The notes under the pieces are model-generated. The model saw only the letters and a list, made by a program, of their open reading frames with translations, searched no databases and had not been told where the DNA came from. Of a stretch of 64,000 bases of DNA, positions 46,789 to 59,994 are shown in pieces. A program made the position numbers and the translations under genes. Within the stretch, counting starts at the first letter, position 1. Each line of letters begins with the position of its first letter. The DNA comes from Sweltsa coloradensis (lineage: Eukaryota > Arthropoda > Insecta > Plecoptera > Chloroperlidae): assembly GCA_024449915.1 (NCBI GenBank), contig JAMZAV010005035.1, positions 1 to 64,000 of the forward strand, read 5' to 3'.

Positions 46789-47336
46789 TTAATGATTTAA
46801 AAGAAAAACAAGCTCATGAGAGTGAAGTTCAGAATCAGTTTTAATTTTCAGCTCAATTTCAGCCTTCAGTTTTCAAAGTTTCCGACAGTTTTTACCAGAA
46901 TTAATTTCGTCTACCCGGCACCTCCACCAAATTTACGAAATTATGCATTTTTTATGTGTCTTTTGATATGGATTTGAAGTATTTTGAGCTTACTCTCGTT
47001 CAAACGATTATTAAGATCTCACAATCGCGTTGTATGACCCGGCGCCTCCACCATATCTACCAGCAAGTATTAATTTTATTTCGACCTCGACCCGGCACCT
47101 CCACCAAAACTTTGAAATTTTTTTATTTTTTTTTAATTTCGCGACCTAATTAGCATTTAAGTACATAATTGATAATTTCGCCACTAGTTCGCGGTATCAA
47201 CTAAAATTTCGCGAATTGGAAATTGGTACCATTCAATCACAATTCATGAGATTCATGTGCAAACTGAATTTGAAGGGATTATTGCAACTTAAAAAAAATT
47301 CGCGAATTTCGTTGTCACCATTTTTGCACATCTCTA
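46630..47336. mobile_element. hAT-type MITE with perfect 8 bp duplication
   Basis: The ends TAGAGATGTGCAAAAATGG / CCATTTTTGCACATCTCTA are flanked by perfect 8 bp duplications ATAATAGC (46622-46629 and 47337-47344), the hAT hallmark. The length is 707 bp. Inside are an (ATTG)n run (about 46757-46788) and three copies of CCGGCACCTCCACCA or a one-base variant (46915, 47039, 47092), all in one orientation. No transposase is seen. Confidence 0.85.
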
Positions 47337-47344
47337 ATAATAGC

Positions 47345-47824
47345 CAACCAAAGACCGGTGTTTTAAATAAGAATTATTATGATTCACAATTTGCATGCAG
47401 CGATGCACACGATAAATAATCAATATTCAATTGTGAAATTCAAATACATAGGCATAACAATAATGAAGATTGAATTGAATTGCTAGTTTTCATAAAAACT
47501 AATCATAAACTGTATTTCCCACAAATGTGACATGATGAAATGACATGGTTGTTTTGTCACCCTAGCACCAGAGTCTAGGAGGGAAGCCTTCTCACTGGTT
47601 ATGCGGTTTTGTGACTTTCCACCCTTCCTATCTCTTACCCTTTCTCTTGTGTTGGGTGGGGAAAGATTGATAGGAGGCTAGGAGCCAACAGTTTACCTTG
47701 AAAGAGTTTGACGGCTGTGTAGAGTTGAAGGTCACATAAATATATACACAAATTACATTACGACAAAACGTTTTGGCTTGAACAGCCGTGTTCACCCGTC
47801 GGAGTTGAGAGAGTTACTGACTAA
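47345..47824 (+). other. SQOR intron, nothing recognised
   Basis: Non-coding. Contains a GGGAAGCCTTCTCACTGGTT stretch whose variant recurs near 48381 (GGGAAGCCCCCTTACTGGTT), so part of the DNA on both sides of the fold-back may belong to one larger repeat. Confidence 0.35.
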
Positions 47825-48178
47825 ATAAATGGCTACCTACTATCACAGTACGACAATAATCTCTTACAGTAGCAAAACTTCAATGCACTGCCTGCAGAGT
47901 GATTTGCTGTCGTTGTCGGCTGCGCGTACCGCCGCGACACTAGTGTGCCCTAGCAAAAGTGAGAGTCAACTGACGATGACTGGCCACAGCAGAGTCGATA
48001 AAGAAGTTTCCCCGTTGGGCAACCAACGGGCAACTTTATCGACTCTGCTGTGGCCAGTCATCGTTAGTTGAGTCTCACTTTCGCTAGGGGCACGCGTGAC
48101 GGTTTGGCAGCGTGTTTTGCTTGCGAGTTTCGCTACTGTAGATTATTGGTATACTGTGCTTCTATTTACAAATATGTG
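47825..48178. mobile_element. Long fold-back (inverted repeat) element
   Basis: Two arms of about 165 bp are nearly complementary. The inner 70 bp are almost perfect (GACTGGCCACAGCAGAGTCG on the left, its complement on the right near 48040-48060). The outer part matches with small gaps (CACAGTACGACAATAATCT against its complement near 48145). The loop is only a few bases (around CAACCAACGG). The RNA would form a very long hairpin. The family is not recognised. Confidence 0.75.
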
Positions 48179-48636
48179 CAAGAGGCGCTGTTGGGGGTGG
48201 AAAGAGGAACTAGGGAAGGTCGGCCAGGTAAGGTAATTCTCTGTTTTCTTTTCTCTTAGTATGAATGAAGAGGCACCCTGGCCCAGCAACAACAGAAGGG
48301 GCAGCTTTTCTCTTGTTGCCTAGGGTCTTGATCGAATCCAGGGTGTCATGGATTTGTGTCTCCCGAGCACTACAGTTGGGAGGGAAGCCCCCTTACTGGT
48401 TGTGCTGACGGTGTGGCTCAGTATGAATGGTGTGTGAAGTAACTTTGCTGATGATGAAACATGCATGCAGAATTTACTTCTTCCGTGACCCCACCACAGG
48501 TTTGTTTACACTAGTGTGTTTTGAGTTTTGTTTGCATGTAGTAAGCTGATTTTTACTTTTTAGTGGCCACCATCCACCTGATGATCCCAGAAGGACGAAA
48601 CGCGTCGTGGATTAAGGTAACAACTTTAAATTAGTG
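48179..48636 (+). other. SQOR intron, nothing recognised
   Basis: Non-coding. The CAGGGTGTCATGGATTTGTG area carries a short repeat shared with 47560-47600, but no boundaries are clear. Confidence 0.35.
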
Positions 48637-48740
48637 TCATTAGCAGGTGAAAAGTTTTGTCCCCCCCAGCCCTTCACTCCTTCAGGCTGGGCTTTATGTT
48701 CTCTTTGCTTTCCCAACCTGTCAACCCTTCTCCAATATGT
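48637..48740 (+). repeat. Interspersed repeat shared with 1596-2208
   Basis: AGGCTGGGCTTTATGTTCTC and CCAACCTGTCAACCCTTCTC match two separated blocks at 1596-1633 and 2147-2208. Type unknown. Confidence 0.5.
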
Positions 48741-48864
48741 ATTTCCCTTACTTAAGCAGTCCACCATACCACTGCTATTCAAGGCAAATATGATAAACAA
48801 CTCGTCCTTTGCAGAAATATTCTGAGTGGATCACCACATTGTTATGTGTGTTTTATATTTCTAG

Positions 48865-49074
48865 CATGGCAAACGGGACAAGGTAAACATAATCTACAAC
48901 ACGTCCTTGGCAGTAATATTTGGAGTGGAACACTACGCTAATGCTCTGTGGAAACTTTGCAAGAAACGTAACATCACAGTTAACACAAGACGAAATTTGG
49001 TCGAAATCCGTCCAAAAGAAAAGAAAGCCATTTTTGAAAATTTGGATAAACCAGAAGAGAAGTTTGAATGCGAT
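48865..49074 (+). CDS. SQOR: Sulfide:quinone oxidoreductase, fourth recognised exon
   Basis: A 210 nt exon, phase 0, from the acceptor TTTCTAG to the donor GTAAGT. It encodes HGKRDKVNIIYNTSLAVIFG and continues through HYANALWKLCKKRNITVN to NLDKPEEKFECD. In SQOR this is the second Rossmann half; the run from VNIIYNTSL to IFGV is strongly conserved among animals. It joins the YFRK end of the previous exon without a gap. Confidence 0.93.
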
Positions 49075-49173
49075 GTAAGTAGGCCCTACAGGTTAACTTG
49101 GGAAGAATAAAAAATAGTGCTAGCCTATAGGCCTATCAATACATTACCAATATTTAACCTTGATGTTTTGTAC

Positions 49174-49583
49174 TAGGGTTGTGCGAACACTATTTTTACC
49201 TCGAACTCGAACTTTCATTGTTTTGAAAACTGAACTTTGATCTTAACAATAATTTCAAACACAACCGAACCTAAACTCGAACCCAACTTAAAGGTATATC
49301 AAACCGTCACAATAGGTAAAATAGTGATAAGTCTGGACCGGCATTTCCACCAAGAAAAAATCTAGCTTCTGGACCGGCACCTCCACCATCCATTTTTCGT
49401 TTTTAAATTTGTACTTGTAAACCGCTAACTAATTTTTGACATGTCAAATAATATATGACCGCACACCACCACAAATTAGCAAAAAAAAAAAGCTATTTTT
49501 TCGAACTACAAACTTTTTTTTTTCGAACTTGAACCGAACTTGAATTTAAAAAAGTTTGAATTTCGAACGTTCGCACATCCCTA
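49174..49583. mobile_element. hAT-type MITE
   Basis: The ends TAGGGTTGTGCGAAC / GTTCGCACATCCCTA form an inverted repeat. The 8 bp flanks (TTTTGTAC and TTATATTC) match only in part. Subterminal regions are built of GAACTCGAAC-type repeats. Two copies of CCGGCACCTCCACCA or a variant (49338, 49374) are shared with the hAT element at 46630-47336. Confidence 0.65.
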
Positions 49584-50166
49584 TTATATTCATTGATACC
49601 AGGACTTGCAAAGCCTGTTTTGTTCTCTTCTTCTTTACCTTCACTTCCTTATTTTTCTACCTTACGTCTTTTCACCAGGTCATGCCATCTTCCCCTTTCT
49701 TCCTGCAGTCTACCTGTTTCTACTTCTTCCCAACTCTTGCCTCTCGCCTCTCTCCTCTACATCATACGCCTTATTTGGTCCTGCCTCCTGCCACTTCTAG
49801 CTTGGTCTACCACTGCCTGGGTACGTGATCATGGAAATAACAACAACTGTGCGTTTCACCGTATGTTCCAAAATAGGTCAGTTGAAGCTACATCTTATGG
49901 AATTTCTGAGGTTTTCGTGGTTATGTATGTATTGTCATCTTTAAAGATAACAATATCTTATCTATCTATTAACTGTAGGTCTATGTAGTATGTACTATAA
50001 CAAACATAAACTAGACTATTGTTTTAGCAGGTAAACTACCAGTAAACTCAGCCAAAATCTTCCAGTTAATCAAAACCTTGACTTAGGCCTATAATAAGTT
50101 GTTTTTATTTTGGGAGGTAGAGCTGTCTTGTGTTTCATTTCTTAACTAATGGCCGCTGTCCAGTGC
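49584..50166 (+). other. SQOR intron, pyrimidine-rich
   Basis: 49640-49830 is rich in C and T and gives long open frames without protein similarity. It may be a decayed minus-strand end of the RTE-like family. No exon is seen. Confidence 0.3.
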
Positions 50167-50174
50167 TGCGATCC

Positions 50175-51061
50175 TAGGTTTGCCAGGTCTCCCGTATTTC
50201 CCAGGAATTCTCGTATTTTCCAGTCATTTCCCGCTTCCCGTATCAACTCGACCCAGTAACCATTTTTCCCATATTTCCACATTCATTGTTTAAATTCAAC
50301 TTTAGTTATTAGTTAAAAATACAAAATTTCATAAACTCCTGCCTCGTCCTCTCGGCTCTGACCAGTGGAAGCCTGTGGTCGCAGTGCTGGGATGGTCTAC
50401 CCCCACCCTCGCCCTTCACTCGCCCCCACCCCCTACGAGCCGGCACCCGTGACGCAAATCTTTGGCGGTATCCCGGCTTGCCATGCATTCAGGCGGTTTC
50501 CGTGTCACCCTTTAGTCAAGTTTGTCGTATTCACGCTCGGCGGCTCGAAAAAAATGAGTGACTGAGGATGCAGGGACGTCGGAAGTCAATGACACCACCA
50601 CCGAAGAAGGCAAAAGGTACGGAGCAGATGTGTATATACAAAAAAAAAGTGGGAGGAGGTTTATAAGTGGGTCATACCAGAACACTTCAATAAATCAAGG
50701 GCCTATTGCACAATCTTTACTCTCGTCCACGCAGCAAGGAGAAAAGATTTAGTTTAATCGACAAATGGGTACTCATTCAAAAAAATTAAAATGCAATCCA
50801 CAAAACATGCCTTATTTTGTTGTTATGAAGAAATGTTATCTTAAAATGCATAGAAATGTTCTAAAGAGATGACCTTAACCAAAAACAATTTTAGCGGCTG
50901 CACCCCCAAACCCCCCTGATTTTGTCCGTTCATCCCCTTTATACCTTCCCCACACCTAGAAATTCTCGTATTTTCACTATTATTTATTTATTTTTTTTTT
51001 TTCTTGTGCAAAGTTGGCCTCTTCAGCCATTCTTCTGTCTTATTATAACTTGGCAACCCTA
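50175..51061. mobile_element. hAT-type element, non-autonomous
   Basis: The ends TAGGTTTGCCAGGT / ACTTGGCAACCCTA are flanked by TGCGATCC (50167-50174) and TGCGATCA (51062-51069), seven of eight identical. The length is 887 bp. A Lys-rich open stretch near 50555-50750 might be a transposase remnant, but no BED finger or catalytic motif was recognised. CTCGTATTTTC occurs near both ends. Confidence 0.7.
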
Positions 51062-51129
51062 TGCGATCACTCTGCTGTAAAATTCTTGACTGAAACCAAC
51101 TATTTGTACCAGATATAGGTTTTGGCAGT

Positions 51130-51190
51130 CTAATAAAATGTATATAATATATACATATATATATATACATATATATATACATATATATAG
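51130..51190 (+). repeat. (ATAC/AT)n microsatellite
   Basis: TATATATACATATATATA-type repeat immediately before the retrotransposon fragment, probably its 5' target flank. Confidence 0.85.
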
Positions 51191-52043
51191 GTTGCTTGGT
51201 TTCTTAAGACGAAACTGCTCTAAAGAATTCTCCAAAACCACAATGCGGAAGTTGTACCTCTCTCTTGTTAGGCCTCATTTAGATTATGCTAGCTCTATTT
51301 GGAACCCATATCAAATCACCAAAATTCAGAATGTAGAAAGGGTCCAACAGTGTTTCATAAAACATCAATGCATAAAATGTAACATTCGATATCATAGAGT
51401 AGATTATGCACAACTTTGTAAAGATGCTAACCTAATGACGTTAGAAAACCGAAGGAACTATTCTGACATGGTTTACCTTTACAAAATTGTAAATAATTTA
51501 ACAAACACTAGTTCAATTCTAGGCAAATTAAATTTTCATATACCTCCCAAACATACACGCCATCATAAAACTTTTCAACCAGCTCTAAGTCATCTCGACC
51601 TCCATAAAAATTCATGTATCAACAGATTGCAGCATTCATTTAATATGTTAAAACCTCTTGAAGGAACAGACATTGATCTCTACTCACAAAATATTTTTAA
51701 ATTTAAATCTGTGATCACTCAAGCTTTAGGATATTAACATTATAATTTACTCACTAGCTTATTTCCATTAGTCTCTTCTTTAATATGCATTTTTCATTTC
51801 TTTTCTTTCAAGAATATCTGATATTAATTTTCATTGTTAATAATTTTGATAGTTTCACATTTAAATTGATAATTTCAAATATTTTAAAGAGTTACATGTA
51901 TTATTTTATGTATATTGTATATTTTAATGTCAATTCGTTTATGTTTTCTATCCATTAGGCTATGCTATGATTTGCACTTGTGGAGTATTTGTACTCTGTT
52001 GTAATATGCATGATAATAAATAAATAAAGAAAGAAAGAAAGAA
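51190..52043 (+). mobile_element. CR1-like non-LTR retrotransposon, 3' end
   Basis: One frame is open to a stop at 51735-51737. It encodes TTMRKLYLSLVRPHLDYASS, IWNP, then QHSFNMLKPLEG and the end TQALGY. LVRPHLDYASSIWNP is the conserved post-palm motif of CR1/jockey-type reverse transcriptases. A 3' untranslated region of about 280 bp ends in AATAAATAAATAAAGAAAG repeats. The copy is 5'-truncated but its remaining frame has no stops, so it is younger than the element at 22430-26045. Confidence 0.85.
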
Positions 52044-52194
52044 ATGCATTGAATTTTTAAAATGATTCTGTGTAGCCTACACAAAATGAATGCAATATTT
52101 GGAATCAAAACATTTTATTCTACTTGAGAGACATTATGTTAAATAAATTCAAATATAAAATCCACGGAAACTCCGTGTTCATAATACAAGTTAA

Positions 52195-53385
<1,191 letters not shown>

Positions 53386-53842
53386 CCAGGAAAACGCGTT
53401 GTTGGATGAGCGTAATTGGAGCATTGAGCTGCCATGTGTTATGCGGATTTTCTGTTGTTCTGAGAAAAATCATTACTTCATTGAAGTTTTTTAAAAATTA
53501 TTTCAATTAAATAAAAAATAAACTTTAATTTTTAATTTTTATAATTAATCGTAATTTTAAAAATCGAAAAAAATCGTAAAATTGCGATTTTCATGAGAAA
53601 TAATTTTTCGATTGCGTTAAAAAACGTGGCAGTTCTTAGTTCAGAGATTTCGAAGGTCTCCAGAAAATTTCATCGCAAATGGAGTATCGGTTTAGCCGGA
53701 ATCGTGTTAACAGACCCCACAAAAAATACAAATAGAATAAAAAAAAGAAAAAAAAAGAAAAAAAAACATTCCGGATTTTTTTTCTCCGGTGTAATGAAAT
53801 TGAATCTGCGCTTCGCTCGCTACGCTCGCCACGCTCATCCAA
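53386..53842 (-). mobile_element. Helitron-like element, family 1, short copy
   Basis: On the plus strand it runs from CCAGGAAAACGC to CGCCACGCTCATCCAA, about 457 bp. Compared with other copies it lacks TTAAGTCCCGC in the terminal hairpin and carries no complete tandem 150 bp unit. Confidence 0.55.
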
Positions 53843-54071
53843 TTATAATGTACAATCTCATGTATAGAGACGTAAATTACACTGTAGAAATATCGGCAGA
53901 AGGTTTTAAAACTATTGAAAGTGCCCTAATTGTAATGACAAATGTTTTACGCTCGTCTCAAGTTAGCGTGCATCTGCATAAGTATCACTGGAGACCGCCC
54001 GCTCACCGTAGTCGTGTTGGCTCACTGGTCAGCACGCTTGTTTGTGAATGCGAGAGGTCGCCTTTTTTATA
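53843..54071 (+). other. Spacer between two Helitron-like copies with a tRNA-like fragment
   Basis: GTTGGCTCACTGGTCAGCAC and the following TTGTGAATGCGAG resemble the 5' half of a tRNA-derived SINE, cut off by the next element. Confidence 0.3.
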
Positions 54072-54848
54072 CTGGGAAAAAACGCTTAAGTCCCGCGCGT
54101 TGTTGGATGAGCGTAATTGGTGCATTGAGCTGCCATGTGTTATGCGGATTTTCTGTTGTTCTGTGAAAAATTATTACTAGTTCAATTTTGTTTTTAAATA
54201 AAAAAAGAAATTAAATAAAAAATAAACATAATTTTTTTTTTTTTTTTTAATTAATCGTAATTTTAAAAAAAAAAAAATCGAAAAATTGGATTTTTAAAGA
54301 AATAATTATTCGATTGCGCTCGATTTCACACGAATAAATTAATTAATAAAATTAAGGTTCTGTGAAAAACTTATTAGAATAGAATCAAGCATGTAGGTGT
54401 AATAAGTAAAACAATTGTCTTAAAAAAGAAAAAAAACCACAACATTTCTATTTTCATGAAAAATAATTTTTCGATTGCACTTAAATTTCACACGAATATC
54501 TTAATTCATAAAATTAAGTTTCTGTGAAAAAATCATTAAAATCGGATAAAGCATGTAGTTGTTATAAGTAAAATAAATTTTCAAAAAATCAATAAAAAAT
54601 CATAAAATTGCGATTTTAATGAGAATAATTTTTCGATTGCGCTAAAAAATTTGGCATTTTCTAAGTTCAGAGATTTTGAAGCCTCCATAAAATTTCATCG
54701 CAATTGGAGTATCGGTTTAGCCAGAATCGTGTTAACAGACAGACAAAAATACAGAAAGAAAGAAAGAAAAAAAAACATTCCGATTTTTTTCTCCAGTGTA
54801 GTGAAATGGAATCTCGCTTCGCTCGCTACGCTCGCTACGCTCATCCAA
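54072..54848 (-). mobile_element. Helitron-like element, family 1
   Basis: On the plus strand it runs from CTGGGAAAAAACGCTTAAGT to CTACGCTCATCCAA, about 777 bp. It has two tandem units with AGCATGTAG(G/T)TG, an A-rich tract after AGACAGACAAAAATACAG, and CTTCGCTCGCTACGCTC. It lies in the last SQOR intron of the window. Confidence 0.6.
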
Positions 54849-55756
54849 AAACATTTTTACTTTTTTTACTCATCCCATTATTATTGTTCACTCGTAATTT
54901 ATGACAGAAACAATTTTATGACTTTCCGGTGCAATTACTCTATGGCGAAGGCCTTCTCGCATTCCGCATTCCATTGTCTGTGAGTCCATAGATAATCACA
55001 GAAGTTGTAACGTAGATAATTGTGGTACTTCTTGTTTATTATTTAGATTAAGGACGCGTCAACCGTTAGGTCATAATGTACCACTCTAGCCTAAGGGGGG
55101 GGGGGGAGGGGCCCTGGGCGGTCAGAACCAGCCACGGGTAAGGGGAGGAAGGGGGTTTTTTCTCACGTCGCGGTCGTCATCGTCATTGTCATCGTTCGTT
55201 GTGTCATTGTCATCGTCGCCGGGGGTCGTCAAGGGAAGGGTCAATGTCCCGACGACGATTGCCAGAGCTCGCCTCTAGTTTCAGGGAGTAAGATACTCTG
55301 CTCTTTCTAGCTGATGTTTGCGAGGTGGACTTTTTCTCTTGAATCGCCTTTCACGATTAGCAAGCCATGCTCTGGCCAATTCTACCCCGGGCCCAGAATT
55401 AAAAAATATATTTGCACCATTTGATAGCGCTAAACAATAGGAACACTTTGGGATTACAGTTCTTTACGTCTTTCTTTGCACCGATCATGGTATTGAGGTT
55501 TGCGGCAACTTCAGGAGCGTCTTTGTACCTAGGCCAACTAGGCACGGGTCTAGGGACGGCAGCCCTTGGGGGGGCGGCACAAGAGCGAAACAAATTCAAC
55601 AATGTGAGTTTTAATTATTATATTATTTGTTTTGTTTTTATTATATCGTATTATGTCATTTTAGATTTTAAAACGTGTTTTGGAACTTTTAAAAGTTGAA
55701 AATTTGCAAAAATTTCGCCTTCGGCGATCGGTCCTTCGTACAGCTATAGCATTAGT
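54849..55756 (+). other. SQOR intron with simple repeats
   Basis: Contains a G run near 55087 and ATCGTCATTGTCATCG-type repeats near 55170-55215. GGTCATAATGTACCACTCTA resembles 22368-22400. No exon was recognised. Confidence 0.35.
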
Positions 55757-55872
55757 CGGGGCCTACATGGTTGGCTTGGTCGCTTTGGTTTACTGTTCCC
55801 CACTGAAAATCAGTTATATGACTGAGTGGGTAGACTCTGAATACGAATATTTATTTATTTATTTATTTATGT
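55757..55872 (+). repeat. SINE 3' tail
   Basis: TCGGGGCCTACATGGTTGGC to the TTTATTTATTTATTTA end matches the tail of the SINE at 36947-37600, including CACTGAAAATCAGTTATATG. The tRNA-like head is absent. Confidence 0.6.
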
Positions 55873-56403
55873 AGTCTTCTTATCCCGATCCCGTAATAAA
55901 AGGGTTCGTGAAGTAGGACTCTTGCGTGTTGTACTGTGGTGCTAGCTGCTGCATGCAGCATCTGAGTTAGACAACTTTGTTGCAGAATAGAAGAAATTTT
56001 AAATTTAAAACCGTTACCTAAACCTTTTAGTTGTGAGTTGGGTGGTGGTAGTATGCGGCAAAATTTAATTGTCTAGGGGCGGCTCACTACCTAAATACGG
56101 TATATTTCTTCCGGGATGTAGCTTTACGATGATGTAATATACACAAGAACACCGAAAAAAAATAGCAATGCAATATTATCACTAAATAAATTGCGTGCTT
56201 ATGTACACAAGTATAATTTCAATTTAAAATATTTTGCATTTATGATTTTAAATTGTGGATCATAATTATGCCAGTACTATTCAAAGTCCAACAATGACAC
56301 ACAAAAACATAAGTTGCTTTCGGAGAATAATAAGTTTGGTGTTACAAAAAACAATTTTGAATACATGTTTATGGTGTACAGCACTAAACACAAAAACATT
56401 AGA

Positions 56404-56987
56404 CTAGGAAAACACTAAAGTCCCGCCGCGTTGATGGATGAGCATTTTTTGTAAGTTTTTTGTTTGAGTTTTTTGCGTTTGTTTGCACTTTTCCTTTGCA
56501 AGTGCTTTTTGAATGCATTGTAGGTGATTGTTGTCAAGTTTCTATTGTTACTTGTTAATTGTTGTTATAAACCTAAAACAATTCATATTAAAACCTTTAT
56601 TTCTCTGGATTCTGGATATTTCTTTCAACCTTTTCTTTCAAAAGTTACTACATTACCATAACCTTAATGTCCATGTGAAATATGAACGTTGTAGCCCTAC
56701 CCGTTTGGTCAGAATCGGACCAAATGTCACGAAAATATCGCACTAAAAATAAAAAAAAATCGTAAAAGTACGATATTCATGAGAAATATTTCTTCGATTG
56801 TGCCCAAAAACAATACACCTCTAAGTTTAGAGATTTCGAAGGTCCCTTCCAATTTTCATCAAGATCGGTTATGCCGTTTGCCTGATAGTTAGCTAACAAA
56901 CAGACAGAAAAACAAACAATAACAAACACCCGAGCTATATTTTTTGGGGGTCAGTGAATTGAAGTCTTCGCTTCGCTCTCACCCAAA
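56404..56987 (-). mobile_element. Helitron-like element, family 3, uninterrupted copy
   Basis: On the plus strand it runs from CTAGGAAAACACTAAAGTCC to CTTCGCTTCGCTCTCACC, about 584 bp. It is the relative of the element split by the gypsy insertion. GTTGTCAAGTTTCTATTG here corresponds to the empty insertion site. Confidence 0.65.
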
Positions 56988-59818
56988 ACTGATGTGACGC
57001 TCCTGAGCGATTGATGCAAGAACCAATCCCCATGCAAGAATTTTTAAAGATGTTGTATAAAGTAGCTTACATACACTGCTAGCTGTCACTACATTTACAA
57101 CCAGGTGTTTAGTACTTACATAGTCCCACATTCCCCACTACTATTTCGTTTGTTGTTTAGGAGAAGCATAGCATAGCTAATGAAGTTTCACTCTAAACAG
57201 TGAAACAGTTTATGTTGATTTGATAGCCATTAGCCACCAAAGGCGAAACATGCAACAAAATGGTCAAAAGTATGGTAACCAAATTGAAAGAATAAAAATA
57301 CCCGCCACTCTCATCTTGGAGTAAAAGCATGCCGAGTATAGATACATGCATGGGTAAGAATACCACAATGTTGAATGTATAAATCAGTAATCATCGTCTC
57401 GCAAAGCAACATTGACCTTGTGAGACTGACGAAAGGTCACGACTGCAGCGCGAGAAGGATGGGAGCGCACACGCAGAATCAGCTACCCAATAAAAATATA
57501 CTTGTGAATATACTGAGACATTTTAAAATACAAAAACTTGCAAATCAAATTTGTATTTTTGGAATAGAGAGATCTCAAAACAGATTTGAACGTGGTTTTC
57601 AATCACTTTTACATTACAGTTACGTACATACATACACTACATAGTTACATTGCACATCTGCCACGTACTAAAAAATAACCCAGTGTTCTTCGTAGCCAAT
57701 CAAATCAAAATCAAATAAAAATTTCCAATGCTGCAACAAACACAACAATTGATATTTTCCACCTTTTCCCCCTGCATTCCACAGCCATCTAAATCAGCAA
57801 ATTTTCAAATGAACACTGAAAATTTGCACCGCCTTTTGTTTAACATTTGTATTTAATGACAGGAGCATTGAAAAAAAAGAAAAAAGGGGATTGTTTTCCG
57901 TAAATTTTTGTATAGCCTAGGACTATCATCCCCTACTATTGTTCAACTACATTAGGCTTTCTGTAATCAAAACTAGTTATTTGTGCGGGAGTGTCAGAAC
58001 ACGGTCGTGCAGGCCTAGGGCTGGCTAGGAGAGGCCTAGGAGTTGTCAAACGTGATGTGTTTGTATTCATATTCTAGTCATATAGCCTAAAGGTAACTTG
58101 AAGCTTACACTGTTGTATTATAAATAATTTTCATCGTCTGGGCCTAGGCCCGGATGGTTTCTGTTTTGTTTTATGAGCGTAATGACAACTTTTCCCCGTT
58201 TTACACATAGACACAAAATTAAAAAAATGTCGTCCATCTGTTTACGTATTTTCTTGGCGAGGCGTTCGTATAGCCTGAGCTGCCTTATCGTCTTTCGTAC
58301 ATACGATCCTAACGCACAGACGCGGAACTCCGTGCAGCCATCAATCCCCATTTTAGGCGCAATTCCGTGCCTTTTTGTGTAGCTTTTACTGATGAAATTT
58401 AACGATTATATCCATAATTATGGTTCAAATAAGATCAACTTTCACCACAGTGTTCGAAATAGTAAAATTAATACGTCCCTGTCATGAACATGGATATTAC
58501 TTATTTCAAGCAGTAAAGTGCATCATCAAGTTCCCAAGTTATCATTTTTTTTCCCAAGCAATAACCGACCAAAGTAAAAAATAGACAAATGCGATGTGTT
58601 CAAAATTTATTTTTGAGTATAGTTGAATTTTTCCATAATTATTTGATCATAACTGTAGAGCTTGTTATTTTATTTCTAACCCTCTGCAGCCGCGCCTGAA
58701 ACCTGTCTATGCATTAGGCTCTTAAAGTACTGTAATCGCTTCAAATGGGGGGGGGGGCCTTTAGGTGTGATTACGAGCTCATCTTGGACCTAATTTATAT
58801 TACTACTTGCAATCAATGAGGGCTGGAAAGTGGGTTGGAATTTGGAAACTCTACAATCTTTGCAACCTGGTTGTTTACACAATAAATCTTACCCGCATAA
58901 CCCACTGACCCGCACTGAATAAACCGGGTCTTGCGCTGTGTAGTCTCGAACAACCTAGGCCTACTCCATGTGTTGGTTACCTACATACAAGCTATGTAGT
59001 AGTGACAAACAAATACTGTACATATAATATATGGGATAGGCCTAGCGTAATTAGAAAGTTAGTGCAGAGCACTGTTGGCTAGGAACTTTTGAAGGAATGC
59101 ATTCATTTTTTAGCTAGAGGAACTTTATTTAAACACAAAAGTTACAAATATCAGGGAACTTTTATTAAATGTACTTTAGGAGGTGTTAAATTAAAACCCA
59201 CCTTGCCTCTCCATTTGAAAAGGGATTCGGCCATTACATGGCAAAGCAGTGGCATATCATTTTTCTTTAGTACCGGTAGCCTAAATTTAACCTGTCTTTT
59301 TATCTCGATGTTCGATGTTTATCTCGATGACATGGGCAAAATATAGACACCTTAAATAATCTTTTATACCATATTTTTTCTGCTAAAGGAACTTTTACAT
59401 TTAAGAAACTCATGTCATAAGTTCCTTTAAATATTAAGGAACTGTAATTTTTTTGTGTTTACTACTTTCTTGTAACTTGGTTAACTGAATATGGTAGAGT
59501 ATAGACATTAAACAAACAAAAATTAACTCTTGAGTTACCTAGTGTATGATACACAAGTAGAGCTATCCATGTATATAGGAGGTCAACACTTCAAATTAAT
59601 AGAAGACCCAGTCGGGATGTTTTTTTTGTTTTTTTTTTTTACTATGGATATTATATCCTAAATATTAAGTTAACCTAAGTAATGGAAGAAGTCTGTTTTT
59701 GCATGAAGAAAGAGGAAAGAGAACCATCTAGCCTACTTGTTGCTACATGGTTGACAAAGTTTCAAATGTAGAAATATTATGTGTAGTGGGGTAGATACAT
59801 TTAATTTCAGACTGTTGT
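56988..59818 (+). other. Large part of the last SQOR intron in the window, no supported exon
   Basis: Mostly AT-rich and without recognised elements. A minus-strand frame of 77 codons (58118-58351, ATG start) has a basic, coil-like middle (YVRKTIRQLRLYERLAKKIR) and lies in a slightly CpG-richer patch. I do not recognise it and treat it as unproven. Confidence 0.35.
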
Positions 59819-59960
59819 AGTCATCATCATTATCATTATTATTGCTGTTTCCCACTTCAAACCAATTTTTTCCACTTCTTTCTATCCTCGCACAATTTGT
59901 ATAACTTCCACATCTTCCCCGCTCTTTCCTCTAAGTCAGTCTCCTTCTGTGGTATTAGAA
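59819..59960 (-). mobile_element. RTE-like retrotransposon, short 3' fragment
   Basis: TCATCATCATTATCATTATT followed by pyrimidine-rich sequence matches the minus-strand 3' end of the 27765-28795 copy. It ends just before the SQOR exon at 59995. Confidence 0.5.
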
Positions 59961-59994
59961 GTCAAGTCTTAAGATGTTGTATGCTTGTTTCCAG

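Noticed and set aside
49556..49988. Long open frames in three overlapping registers
   Set aside because: Pyrimidine-rich sequence without stops. A decayed minus-strand retrotransposon end is more likely than a gene, and even that is weak.
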